The notes beneath the pieces were generated by a model, which was not told the DNA's origin, did not search any database, and saw only the letters and a list, made by a program, of their open reading frames with translations. From NCBI GenBank assembly GCA_035716135.1, contig DASTKD010000271.1:1-10415 (forward strand): a DNA stretch of 10,415 nucleotides. The letters run 5' to 3'. Position numbers and translations under genes: made by a program. This document shows, one piece after another, positions 1 to 6,102 of this stretch (positions are counted from its first letter, which is position 1; the number at the start of each line of letters is the position of its first letter). The DNA comes from CF-113 sp035716135. GTDB lineage: Bacteria > Chloroflexota > Ktedonobacteria > Ktedonobacterales > Ktedonobacteraceae.

Positions 1-1539
1 CTTCGCCACATTCTCGCTAATTCTCTCCTCCAACTCTCTTGCCTCCACGTTCAATCTCTCAAGTTCTTCGTTCAGGGTTTCGAGGCGGTCTTTGAAGTCG
101 ATGTCGTCGGGGGCGCGTTCGGCTACGCCGACGTAGCGACCGGGGTTGAGGCTCCAGCCCTGGGCGGCGATTTCGGACAGCGTGGCTACTTTGCACAGGC
201 CCGGCACGTCGGTATAGAGGCCACCGGGGAAGGTTTGCTGGATGCGCGGCTGGCTGCCGTGGATGGTTTCGATGGCTTCATTGCGGTAGAGGCGCGCGAT
301 GTTGGCGAGAAATTCGATCTGGTCGGGCGTGAATTCGCGGTGGGCGCGGTCGATCTGCTGGTAGATGTGGCGGGCGTCGATGAACAGGACTGTGTCGCCG
401 CGCTCGCTCTCCTGCTTGCCTTTGTCGAAAAACCACAGCGTGCAGGGCAGCGTGACGGTATAGAAGAAGTTGGAGCCGATGGAGATCATGATGTCCACCG
501 CGCGCGATTCGATCAACTGGCGGCGAATGTCCTGCTCGGAGGCGCGCGCGTCGCTGGCGGAGTTCGCCATGACGAAACCGGCGCGACCATGCCGGTTGAG
601 GGCGCTGTAGAACTCCTGTATCCACAGGTAGTTGGCGTTATCGACGCGCGGCAGGCCGAAAGGGTAGCGCGGGTCGTCGCGCACCTTCTCCTTATCCACG
701 CCGTCCACGTTGAATGGCGGATTCGCCATCACGAAGTCGAAGCGGCCCCGGCAGTTATGCGCGTTTTCGTAGTAGGTGTTGGCCTGGCGAATGTCGCCGG
801 AGAGACCGTTGACGGCCAGGTTCATGCGACACAGGCGCACCGTCTCGGCGGTCTTCTCCTGTCCATAGATGGAGATTTCGGCGGTAGGGTTCTGGCGATG
901 GTTCTGCACGAAGCGCGCGCTCTGCACAAACATCCCGCCCGATCCGCAGGCGGGATCGAAGATGCGCCCGTGAAAGGGTTCGATGATCTCGACGATCAGC
1001 TTGACGATGGCGGTGGGCGTGAAAAATTCGCCGCCTTTCTGCCCCTCGGACATGGCGAACTTGCCCAGGAAATATTCATAGATTTTGCCGAAAACATCGC
1101 CCTCTATCTCGATGGGTATCTGAGAGAAGGTTTTGAGCAAAGCAAAGAGCGTATCATTCTTGAGGCGCAGGTAGGTTTTGGGCAAGACGCCTTTCAGTTC
1201 GTCATTCTCAGCTTCGATAGCGTGCATGGCCTCGTTGATAGCCTGCCCGATATTTTCGCCTTCGGGCAACGTGAGCAAATAGGAGTAACGCGCCTTTGAG
1301 GGCAGGTACATCACGCCGCGCGCCTGGTAATCGCTTTTCCCGATAGTGCGACGGCTGCCCACCGGCAGCGTGACCGCCAGTTCGCGCTCAACCCGTGAGA
1401 AACGCGCATCCGCGAAACGCAGAAAGATCAGCCCCAGCACCGGCACCGAATATTCGGATGCCTTCAGATTAGAATTGGCGCGTAGTTCATCGGCGGACGA
1501 CCAGAGTTTCTTCTCAATCTCGCTGTGGTTCGCTGGCAT
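1..1539 (-). CDS. hsdM: Type I restriction-modification DNA methylase subunit M (N6-adenine), 3' end outside window
   Basis: I translated the minus strand from ATG at 1539 and it stays open for 513 codons to the window edge. Family knowledge: HsdM transfers a methyl group from SAM to adenine N6 at the site chosen by HsdS, and forms the modification enzyme with HsdS and the restriction enzyme with HsdR. Seen: an N-terminal helical region (residues 1-150) beginning EIEKKLWSSADELR; the EFFTP segment (171-175) that precedes the Rossmann fold; SAM motif I FDPACGSGG (194-202); catalytic motif IV NPPF (273-276); and a charged, probably coiled-coil C-terminus (485-513) of the kind that contacts HsdS. 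Family members are about 480-530 residues, so little is missing. The start is supported by GGAG about 9 nt upstream. An ATG 8 nt earlier is out of frame. hsdS and hsdR should lie to the left, but none is visible here. Confidence 0.95.
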   Translation of the reverse strand, partial: MPANHSEIEKKLWSSADELRANSNLKASEYSVPVLGLIFLRFADARFSRVERELAVTLPVGSRRTIGKSDYQARGVMYLPSKARYSYLLTLPEGENIGQAINEAMHAIEAENDELKGVLPKTYLRLKNDTLFALLKTFSQIPIEIEGDVFGKIYEYFLGKFAMSEGQKGGEFFTPTAIVKLIVEIIEPFHGRIFDPACGSGGMFVQSARFVQNHRQNPTAEISIYGQEKTAETVRLCRMNLAVNGLSGDIRQANTYYENAHNCRGRFDFVMANPPFNVDGVDKEKVRDDPRYPFGLPRVDNANYLWIQEFYSALNRHGRAGFVMANSASDARASEQDIRRQLIESRAVDIMISIGSNFFYTVTLPCTLWFFDKGKQESERGDTVLFIDARHIYQQIDRAHREFTPDQIEFLANIARLYRNEAIETIHGSQPRIQQTFPGGLYTDVPGLCKVATLSEIAAQGWSLNPGRYVGVAERAPDDIDFKDRLETLNEELERLNVEARELEERISENVAK

Positions 1540-1583
1540 CGACACATACTCCACTTCACAAGTGTTTTTATTGACGTATGGGC

Positions 1584-1612
1584 AGTATAGCAGAGTGCCA
1601 GGGCGGGGGCAA
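1584..1612 (-). promoter_or_regulatory. Probable sigma-A promoter of hsdM (extended -10)
   Basis: Read on the minus strand, -35 TTGCCC (1607-1612), a 17-bp spacer and -10 TATACT (1584-1589) lie 45 bp upstream of the hsdM start. The -10 is preceded by TGC, giving an extended -10. The outer edge of the palindromic element at 1616 is only 4 bp upstream of the -35. Inferred from sequence match only. Confidence 0.55.
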
Positions 1613-1615
1613 GTA

Positions 1616-1824
1616 GGAGCGGCCGTACCACCTGGGTCTGTGAATGATGGCGGTGGTGGGGAGCAAGGCGACCGCAAGGGTCGCCTCTACTAAGAACGTC
1701 CCGTCTTTCATGGCCGATCATAGTAGAGGCGACCCTTGCGGTCGCCTTGTCTTTTCCCCATTTTCCTCTCCCTGGCAATCATTCACAAGCGCCCGCCCTG
1801 GGTGGTGGTGCGGTCGCTTGCTCC
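1616..1824. repeat. Nested palindromic (MITE-like) element, copy 1
   Basis: The core is a perfect 29-bp inverted repeat, 1664-1692 against 1721-1749, with a 28-nt loop. Each arm is itself a hairpin, GGCGACCGCAAGGGTCGCC (7-bp stem, 5-nt loop). Further matching pairs lie outside the core: TGTGAATGAT at 1639-1648 against its complement at 1778-1787, and an imperfect outer pair, 1616-1632 (GGAGCGGCCGTACCACC) against 1801-1824. The whole is a roughly concentric palindrome of about 209 bp. The loop, read in reverse complement, resembles the loop of the copy at 6103-6199 (both begin TGA and end CGTTCT), so the two copies lie in opposite orientation. There is no transposase and no good ORF. The element fills most of the 321-bp gap between the methyltransferase and hsdM. 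Confidence 0.85.
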
Positions 1825-1860
1825 CATCCTGAAATCTCTCATCCCCGCCCTCGCTCACCC

Positions 1861-2901
1861 CTAATTCATCCCTCTCAGCACCTTAAATCTCTTATCCCCT
1901 GCCACTTCCTCGACAACCTCGAAACATTCGCGCATGACTGGCTCGTATTTCAGGAACCTGTTCGCCACCAGATAAAATCTGCCGCGCGGGCGCAGCACCT
2001 TCGCGGCTTCGCGGATGAAGCGTTCGGCTATGGCGGTGGTCTGGATGCCGCCAACATGGAAGGGAGGGTTGGTGACAACCAGGTCGAAACGCTGCTCAAG
2101 CAGTTCTTGAGCGCCGTCGCCGGGCAAGACCTGGGCGTTGGTCAGGCCGTTTTGCTCGATCATATGGCGCGCGGCATCGACTGCCGCGAGGCTGGCATCA
2201 ACCATCGTCACCTGCCCCTTTGTGGCGTGGCGCGCGATATACGCGCCGATGTAGCCCGCTCCGCAGCCCATGTCCAACGCCACATCGGTCACACGTACCT
2301 CCAACGCCTCCAATAACAACCGCGTCCCCTCATCCAACTTCCCCTCCGCGAACAATGTAGGGACACGATTTATCGCGTCCTCTGGTATCGCGTCCGTATT
2401 ATCACCCGGCACCATATTCGTCTTGACAGTTGAACACACAACGCGTTCGCCTTTGGAGATTTCCAGTGTTTCGACGTTGCCGAACAGGGCTTGCATGTGT
2501 TTCGCCAGCGAGAGGATGCCGCGATCCTTCGCGCCCTGTACATACAGTCGCCCGCCGGGTTTGAGGGCGTAGGCGGCCAGTTGCAGGCCGTATTGCATCC
2601 AGGTGTTAGCAGGCTGGTAGAGAATGTTCATGAGCGCGACATGCATAGTCGTGGGGGCTTCGTGTAGGGTATACTCATGGAATGGAATGTGACGCGCGCG
2701 CGCGGTTTGCCGTCGATCACTGCGCAAGGCTTTCTGGACGTTGTGTAAAGCGGCGATGTTGTCTTCGGCCAGCACGAGTTCGCCGGTTGGGATACGCTGC
2801 GCGGCGACTGGCACGAAAGCATCCGCCGCCGAGTTCAATACCAGCAGGCGGTCATCAATCGCAAGTTGTACGGTTTCAGCGAATAGAGAAGAATGGAGCA
2901 T
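1861..2901 (-). CDS. RsmC/RlmG-like class I SAM-dependent rRNA methyltransferase
   Basis: This 346-residue protein matches the size and double-domain build of E. coli RsmC, which makes m2G1207 in 16S rRNA; RlmG, acting on 23S rRNA, is the close alternative. Seen: an N-terminal methyltransferase-like fold lacking a SAM motif (about 1-160), a linker (about 161-182), then an active domain with SAM motif DMGCGAG (210-216), acidic MVDAS (233-237) and catalytic NPPFH (278-282), typical of guanine-N2 methylases. The linker is odd: its DNA carries a palindrome and a 15-bp in-frame duplication (2361-2395). The start at 2901 is 5 bp from the divergent aldolase start. A ribosome binding site AAAGGG lies about 9 nt upstream, inside the aldolase coding sequence. 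The function class is secure; the exact rRNA position is not. Confidence 0.88.
   Translation of the reverse strand: MLHSSLFAETVQLAIDDRLLVLNSAADAFVPVAAQRIPTGELVLAEDNIAALHNVQKALRSDRRQTARARHIPFHEYTLHEAPTTMHVALMNILYQPANTWMQYGLQLAAYALKPGGRLYVQGAKDRGILSLAKHMQALFGNVETLEISKGERVVCSTVKTNMVPGDNTDAIPEDAINRVPTLFAEGKLDEGTRLLLEALEVRVTDVALDMGCGAGYIGAYIARHATKGQVTMVDASLAAVDAARHMIEQNGLTNAQVLPGDGAQELLEQRFDLVVTNPPFHVGGIQTTAIAERFIREAAKVLRPRGRFYLVANRFLKYEPVMRECFEVVEEVAGDKRFKVLRGMN
2358..2395. repeat. Intragenic palindrome and 15-bp direct repeat in the methyltransferase linker
   Basis: GGACACGAT (2361-2369) pairs with ATCGCGTCC (2372-2380), with one mismatch and a 2-nt centre, preceded by TAG. TATCGCGTCC occurs at 2371-2380 and again at 2386-2395, a 15-bp period. 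Read on the minus strand it encodes the repetitive peptide DAIPEDAIN between the two methyltransferase domains. The palindrome matches those at 6254-6280 and 9780-9803. Confidence 0.7.
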
Positions 2902-2906
2902 ATTTT

Positions 2907-3572
2907 ATGTCCCTTTATGTTGATAGCGCTTTTCTCAATTCTATCATGGATGTGGCCCAAACGGTACCACTGGCGGGCGTGACAACCAACCCATCCATAT
3001 TGCTGGCGGCGCAAACGCAGGGACAGGTGCTGAGTCCGCTAGAAGTGCTGCGCGAGTTGCTGAAACTGGTGGAGGGAAATATATTTATGCAGCCGGGCGC
3101 GACCGGAGAGGATGAGATGCAGCGCCAGGCGCTGTCGTATATCGAGGTCGATCCCCTGCGCGTGATTCCCAAGATTCCCATGACGCATGTAGGGATGCGC
3201 GTGGCGCGCCGCCTCAAAAGCGAGCAGCGCCGCCTGGCCTTCACCGCCGTTACCTCCGTAGCCCAGGCGTACAGCGCGGCCATGATCGCGGCGGATTACA
3301 TCATCCCCTACTATGGACGCCTGGAACGCGCGAGCGTCGATGCCGCGCAGCGCATCTCCGAAATGGCCGATGTGCTGCATAACGCGGGCGGCTCGACGCG
3401 CATCCTGACCGCCAGCATCAAATCCGTTGAGGACGCCAGCCGCGCCCTGCTGGCAGGCTCGGACGACCTGACCGTCGCGCCGCAGGTGCTACTGGACATG
3501 CTCACAGACCCCATAACAGAGGAAGCCATAGAGAAGTTTACGCATGATTGGCAAATGATGAAGAAAATGTAA
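2907..3572 (+). CDS. fsa: Fructose-6-phosphate aldolase / transaldolase-like protein (FSA/TalC family)
   Basis: This 221-residue class I aldolase has the length of E. coli FsaA (220). The family forms a Schiff base on lysine and cleaves fructose 6-phosphate, or transfers dihydroxyacetone between sugars. Seen, in order: LYVDSA (Asp6), GVTTNPSI (24-31), Gln62, PKIPMT with the probable Schiff-base Lys89, Thr113, IIPYYGR with Tyr135, then a C-terminal IEKFTHDW typical of FSA. Gln62 and Tyr135 align with FsaA Gln59 and Tyr131, residues said to separate FSA from true transaldolase, so aldolase activity is favoured. Many genomes label such proteins transaldolase, which stays possible. The start was chosen for GGAG at 2895-2898, 8 nt upstream, and the FSA-type N-terminus. 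The open frame extends upstream only as an antisense shadow of the methyltransferase. Confidence 0.9.
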   Translation: MSLYVDSAFLNSIMDVAQTVPLAGVTTNPSILLAAQTQGQVLSPLEVLRELLKLVEGNIFMQPGATGEDEMQRQALSYIEVDPLRVIPKIPMTHVGMRVARRLKSEQRRLAFTAVTSVAQAYSAAMIAADYIIPYYGRLERASVDAAQRISEMADVLHNAGGSTRILTASIKSVEDASRALLAGSDDLTVAPQVLLDMLTDPITEEAIEKFTHDWQMMKKM

Positions 3573-3991
3573 TTAATCTATTTTGCAACTCAACAAGAAT
3601 GATGAATAAATTTTCATCATAAATCCGCGCTTTTTCATGTGTTCGTAAGCTCAACATGCTATTATTGCTCCTGTGAGACGAAACAATAACGATGTAGTGG
3701 GGGAAGTCCTGCGCGGTAGGAATTGGGATATGTGGTCAGGGAAGCAAAACGCAGGCATCGGGTGAGGATGACAGGTGGTAGGGGTTGGTGGGGATGGAGA
3801 GTGTGGGGGAGGGTACAGGTATCATCAGAGAAGGGGATACGTGGTAGGGACGAGTGAGGATCTGAATTATCGCAACGGGGCGAGGATACGTGGGAGGGAT
3901 GGAGGAAGGGCTACGTCATCGGCAGGTGGGGTATACGTGGAAAGTGAGGGGCAAGCCCGATAATTTATGTGGTGGAACAGGTAGTGGATTG
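3573..3991 (+). other. G-rich intergenic stretch, possible structured non-coding RNA or long 3' UTR
   Basis: I find no convincing gene. After the fsa stop there is a weak hairpin (ATGATGAA at 3599-3606 with TTCATCAT at 3613-3620) without a good T-run. From about 3695 the plus strand becomes strikingly G-rich. GGATAYGTGG occurs at 3726, 3835 and 3884, and GTATACGTGG at 3931; the last three are spaced 49 and 47 bp. G-runs at 3781-3784, 3790-3793, 3805-3809 and 3811-3813 could form a G-quadruplex, though one loop is 11 nt. CCTGCG near 3708 could pair with CGCAGG near 3751. A TATTAT at 3660-3665 could be a -10 box, but no -35 is clear. It does not match RNase P, tmRNA, SRP or a riboswitch I know. 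Confidence 0.35.
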
Positions 3992-4030
3992 AAAGCCTGA
4001 AGGGGTATGTTCCTTCAGGCTTTTGGGTTT
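3992..4030 (+). terminator. Rho-independent terminator
   Basis: A perfect 12-bp stem, AAAGCCTGAAGG (3992-4003) with CCTTCAGGCTTT (4012-4023), has an 8-nt loop and is followed by TTTTGGGTTTT. The T-rich tail is on the plus strand, so it ends a plus transcript: either fsa with a 420-nt tail or a separate RNA from the G-rich stretch. On the minus strand the tail is poor, but it may also slow readthrough from the gene ending at 4051. Confidence 0.8.
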
Positions 4031-4050
4031 TGGCGTACTCTCTATCCAGT

Positions 4051-4752
4051 TCACAAATTCACCTGTTCTCCAGGGCGCAGGGGCCGGAATTGTGTCCCAT
4101 CGTTGATGTAGACCAGCGTTTGATCTTGAATATGCACAATCATGTCCGGTTTGCCGTCGCCATTCACATCCTTAAAATTAGCGGTTACGGGTGTCAGGTC
4201 CTGTCCATTGCCAAAAAGGGTCGGGCCGTTATAGATACGCGCCTTTGAAGAATCTCCGCCCGGCAACTCGATGATAACCACATGGCGATTCAGGTTGAGA
4301 AAAATGAAATGCGAGGGGTTAGCCGCGCTATCGCTGTGGCCGACAACTGCGTCGATCTGGAAGGTTCTGGGGCGTCCATACGTGACATCCTGCTGGTGTA
4401 TCTGCCACCACGAGCCGATGGAACTGAGCGTGAAGGCCAGCAGCGCCATCATTGCCATACCCAGGATGATCGCCACCAGTGGGAAACGCCGCGCGTAACG
4501 CACACCTTTCGTCACCGGGGAGGGAGCAATGGCTTTGGATGCCATGCCACTATTCGTCGTGGGATTTAACGCCGAACGCCTGCGCTGTATCACCGCTCCA
4601 GGCTGCGCGACGGGCGATTCCAGCGTATCGCGCCGCGCCGGGTGATCGTAGCGAATGGCGCTGGTATGCGGCTTCGTTACATAATACCGGTCCTCATCTT
4701 CAATATCGAAATCAAGTGTCTGCTTCCTTGCTTTCTGCCTCGTTTGCTGCAT
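4051..4752 (-). CDS. Membrane-anchored protein with an FG-GAP/VCBS-type repeat, function unknown
   Basis: The product has 233 residues. Seen: a basic and acidic cytoplasmic N-terminus of about 85 residues, one hydrophobic helix (about 90-111), then a domain of about 120 residues expected outside the cell. Near the end, NFKDVNGDGKPDMIVHI (192-208) carries a DxNxDGxxD calcium-binding loop, as in FG-GAP/VCBS beta-propeller repeats. Only one clear repeat is present, so a full propeller is unlikely unless it multimerises. The start at 4752 is preferred over ATG at 4788, because AAGGAGGT lies 10 nt before 4752, while 4788 has no ribosome binding site and sits in the loop of an inverted repeat. It is transcribed alone from a consensus promoter at 4809-4836. 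A role in adhesion or sensing would be a guess. Confidence 0.8.
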   Translation of the reverse strand: MQQTRQKARKQTLDFDIEDEDRYYVTKPHTSAIRYDHPARRDTLESPVAQPGAVIQRRRSALNPTTNSGMASKAIAPSPVTKGVRYARRFPLVAIILGMAMMALLAFTLSSIGSWWQIHQQDVTYGRPRTFQIDAVVGHSDSAANPSHFIFLNLNRHVVIIELPGGDSSKARIYNGPTLFGNGQDLTPVTANFKDVNGDGKPDMIVHIQDQTLVYINDGTQFRPLRPGEQVNL

Positions 4753-4762
4753 GGTAATGCGT

Positions 4763-4770
4763 ACCTCCTT
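4763..4770 (-). promoter_or_regulatory. Strong ribosome binding site fixing the start at 4752
   Basis: AAGGAGGT on the minus strand is a full match to the 16S anti-Shine-Dalgarno complement, 10 nt before the ATG at 4752. It lies inside the longer upstream reading frame, which argues against the ATG at 4788. Confidence 0.8.
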
Positions 4771-4777
4771 GCCAGTG

Positions 4778-4800
4778 AAATTAGACATTTGTTCTAATTT
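4778..4800. promoter_or_regulatory. Operator-like inverted repeat or 5' mRNA hairpin
   Basis: AAATTAGA (4778-4785) and TCTAATTT (4793-4800) are perfect 8-bp arms around 7 nt. The repeat lies directly downstream of the predicted transcription start (about 4802) of the FG-GAP gene. It could be a repressor site over the start or a stabilising 5' hairpin. Confidence 0.55.
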
Positions 4801-4863
4801 ATGCTCACATTATACCCTAATCAACTGGCATGTCAAGCTTTTTCAGGTCAAATGTTCCAATTT
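4790..4863 (+). promoter_or_regulatory. Pair of direct repeats TGTTCYAATTT flanking the promoter
   Basis: TGTTCTAATTT (4790-4800) and TGTTCCAATTT (4853-4863) agree at 10 of 11 bases. They are 63 bp apart start to start, about six helical turns, and bracket the consensus minus-strand promoter. The first copy overlaps the right arm of the inverted repeat at 4778-4800. A two-site operator is inferred; chance cannot be excluded in AT-rich DNA. Confidence 0.35.
4809..4836 (-). promoter_or_regulatory. Consensus sigma-A promoter of the FG-GAP membrane protein
   Basis: On the minus strand, -35 TTGACA (4831-4836) and -10 TATAAT (4809-4814) both match consensus exactly, with a 16-bp spacer. The predicted start is near 4802, giving a leader of about 50 nt. 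Confidence 0.85.
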
Positions 4864-4894
4864 TAGAACTTTTGGTCAATAATTTTCGTTTGAT

Positions 4895-4929
4895 TGGAAT
4901 CTTCACATGTATTTCCAATAGAGATTCCA
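4895..4929. promoter_or_regulatory. Inverted repeat directly upstream of the rplU promoter
   Basis: TGGAATC (4895-4901) and GATTCCA (4923-4929) are perfect 7-bp arms with a 21-nt spacer, ending 3 bp before the rplU -35. It may be a regulator site or chance. Confidence 0.3.
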
Positions 4930-4932
4930 GGC

Positions 4933-4961
4933 TTGACAACCTTGCTAAAGGTTGCTATGAT
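4933..4961 (+). promoter_or_regulatory. Sigma-A promoter of rplU-rpmA
   Basis: -35 TTGACA (4933-4938) is exact; a 17-bp spacer leads to -10 TATGAT (4956-4961, five of six). The start is expected near 4968. It is head to head with the minus-strand promoter at 4809-4836. Confidence 0.85.
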
Positions 4962-4967
4962 AACGCT

Positions 4968-5203
4968 GCGAATCATCCGCAGTATGTCCACGAGGGCAAT
5001 ACTGGCTCTGGTGGTCACACTCCCCATGAGTATGAGCAGGGGAACCCCCTCCGCATCTATGGTAAGATATGACTCTCAACGGACGCGCTACGCTACACCG
5101 CGTCTCATCCGTCAATGGAACTGTGCTGAAGGCCATCCACCCGTGCCTTCCACGTATCCTCAGAGTCGCGCGGAGAAGGAATAGAGAAAGGCACAACAAA
5201 AAC
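4968..5203 (+). promoter_or_regulatory. Long 5' leader of rplU-rpmA, candidate autoregulatory RNA
   Basis: About 236 nt separate the predicted start from the L21 ATG. Visible stems are AGGGG with CCCCT around 5038-5050, and GACGCG (5082-5087) with CGCGTC (5099-5104), extended by ACG/CGT at 5079 and 5110. Ribosomal protein leaders often bind their own product; whether this one does is inference. Reading frames in the leader lack ribosome binding sites and are left out. Confidence 0.4.
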
Positions 5204-5740
5204 ATGTTTGCAGTCATTAAAAGCGGTGGAAGACAATACAAGGTGTCCGTGGGCCAGAAGCTCGAGGTCAATCGGCTGGCAGTCGAAGTAGGTAAGCAGG
5301 TACAGTTCGACGAGGTGCTGCTTATCTCAGATGCGAACAACACGATGGTTGGTTCGCCCCTGGTGGCTGACGCGCTGGTACTGGCAACCGCCATTGAGCA
5401 CGCTCGCGGCGAGAAATTGATTGTTTTCAAGTACAAACCCAAGAAACGCTACCGGCATCGCCGGGGCCATCGCCAGGAACTCACGGTCTTCACCATCGAC
5501 GACATCGTCTCGGCTGGCAAGAGCCTGATAACGGGCGAGGCTCCTGTCTTGCGACAGGACGAGGAAGAGGACGCTCTTGAAGCTGAGCCAGCCGCCGAAA
5601 CTCCCGTTGCCGAGAGCGAGGCCGAGGCCCCTGAGACAGCATCCACTGAAGAGACTGAAGCCGGGGAAGAGCAAAAGCCCACTCGCCGCCGCCGCGTAAG
5701 GAAGACCGGCGAGGATGCTGAAGCCGAAGGAGAGAAATAA
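5204..5740 (+). CDS. rplU: 50S ribosomal protein L21 with long acidic C-terminal extension
   Basis: L21 binds 23S rRNA in the large subunit. Seen: the classical start MFAVIKSGGRQYKV, a core to about residue 112, and the L21 signature region FKYKPKKRYRHRRGHRQ (75-91). The core matches the usual 103 or so residues. The remainder (about 113-178) is a low-complexity tail: mostly Glu/Ala/Thr/Pro, then a basic patch KPTRRRRVRK (158-167), then acidic again. The tail is probably disordered and lies outside the conserved fold. The start at 5204 is chosen because upstream in-frame codons are not L21-like; AAAGG lies about 12 nt before it. rpmA follows after 3 bp, the usual L21-L27 operon order. The usual downstream partner obgE is absent here. 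Confidence 0.97.
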   Translation: MFAVIKSGGRQYKVSVGQKLEVNRLAVEVGKQVQFDEVLLISDANNTMVGSPLVADALVLATAIEHARGEKLIVFKYKPKKRYRHRRGHRQELTVFTIDDIVSAGKSLITGEAPVLRQDEEEDALEAEPAAETPVAESEAEAPETASTEETEAGEEQKPTRRRRVRKTGEDAEAEGEK

Positions 5741-5743
5741 GAC

Positions 5744-6061
5744 ATGGCACATAAAAAAGGTGTAGGCAGCTCTCGCAATGGACGCGACAGCAAGCCTAAG
5801 ATGCTCGGCGTGAAACGCTACGATGGACAACTGGTGACAGCAGGAAGCATCATCGTTCGCCAGCGCGGTACCAAAATCAAGCCCGGCACTAATGTTGGCG
5901 TAGGCCGCGATCATACCCTCTTCGCCTTAATTGACGGGTATGTCAAATTCGGTCATCATTCGCGCACGAACCGCAACGCCAACGTCTACCCTGAGTTCCC
6001 CGGTCGTCCCTCGATCGCCGAACTCGTGGCTGAACTGGAAGCCGCCGTCGCCGAAGCATAA
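5744..6061 (+). CDS. rpmA: 50S ribosomal protein L27
   Basis: L27 sits near the peptidyl transferase centre, with its N-terminus reaching the tRNA ends. Seen: MAHKKGVGSSRNGRDS at the start, then the family signature GSIIVRQRGTKIKPGTNVG (35-53), GRDHTLFALIDGYVKF (54-69), and an Ala/Glu-rich tail (91-105). The 105 residues exceed the usual 85 or so because of that tail. The N-terminus has no Firmicutes-type cleaved extension ahead of the AHKKG. The ribosome binding site GGAG lies in the last codons of rplU, and only 3 bp separate the genes, so translation is probably coupled. Transcription should end at the hairpin at 6249-6285, after crossing the palindromic element at 6103-6199. Confidence 0.97.
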   Translation: MAHKKGVGSSRNGRDSKPKMLGVKRYDGQLVTAGSIIVRQRGTKIKPGTNVGVGRDHTLFALIDGYVKFGHHSRTNRNANVYPEFPGRPSIAELVAELEAAVAEA

Positions 6062-6102
6062 AGGAAACTATATCCTTCTGGGTGAAAAGAGGCGGCCAGG
6101 GA

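Noticed and set aside
235..1299. Long plus-strand open frame (354 codons)
   Set aside because: It is antisense to hsdM, whose motifs FDPACGSGG and NPPF lie on the minus strand.
2682..2906. N-terminal extension of the aldolase frame
   Set aside because: It overlaps the methyltransferase on the other strand and is not aldolase-like; the real start at 2907 has its own ribosome binding site.
3695..3780. Possible SRP RNA (GGTCAGGGAAGCA...GCAGG)
   Set aside because: The conserved GGAA tetraloop stem between CAGG and GAAGCAG is missing and the surrounding sequence does not fold as domain IV.
3775..3963. 62-codon open frame in the G-rich stretch
   Set aside because: Gly/Arg-rich low-complexity product, no ribosome binding site, produced by base bias.
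4778..4800. LexA-type box at the inverted repeat
   Set aside because: Only the GAAC half fits GAAC-N4-GTTC; the other half has two mismatches and the symmetry centre differs.
4894..5184. Leader ORF with a signal-peptide-like stretch upstream of rplU
   Set aside because: Its starts lack ribosome binding sites; the first lies upstream of the promoter and another within the -10.
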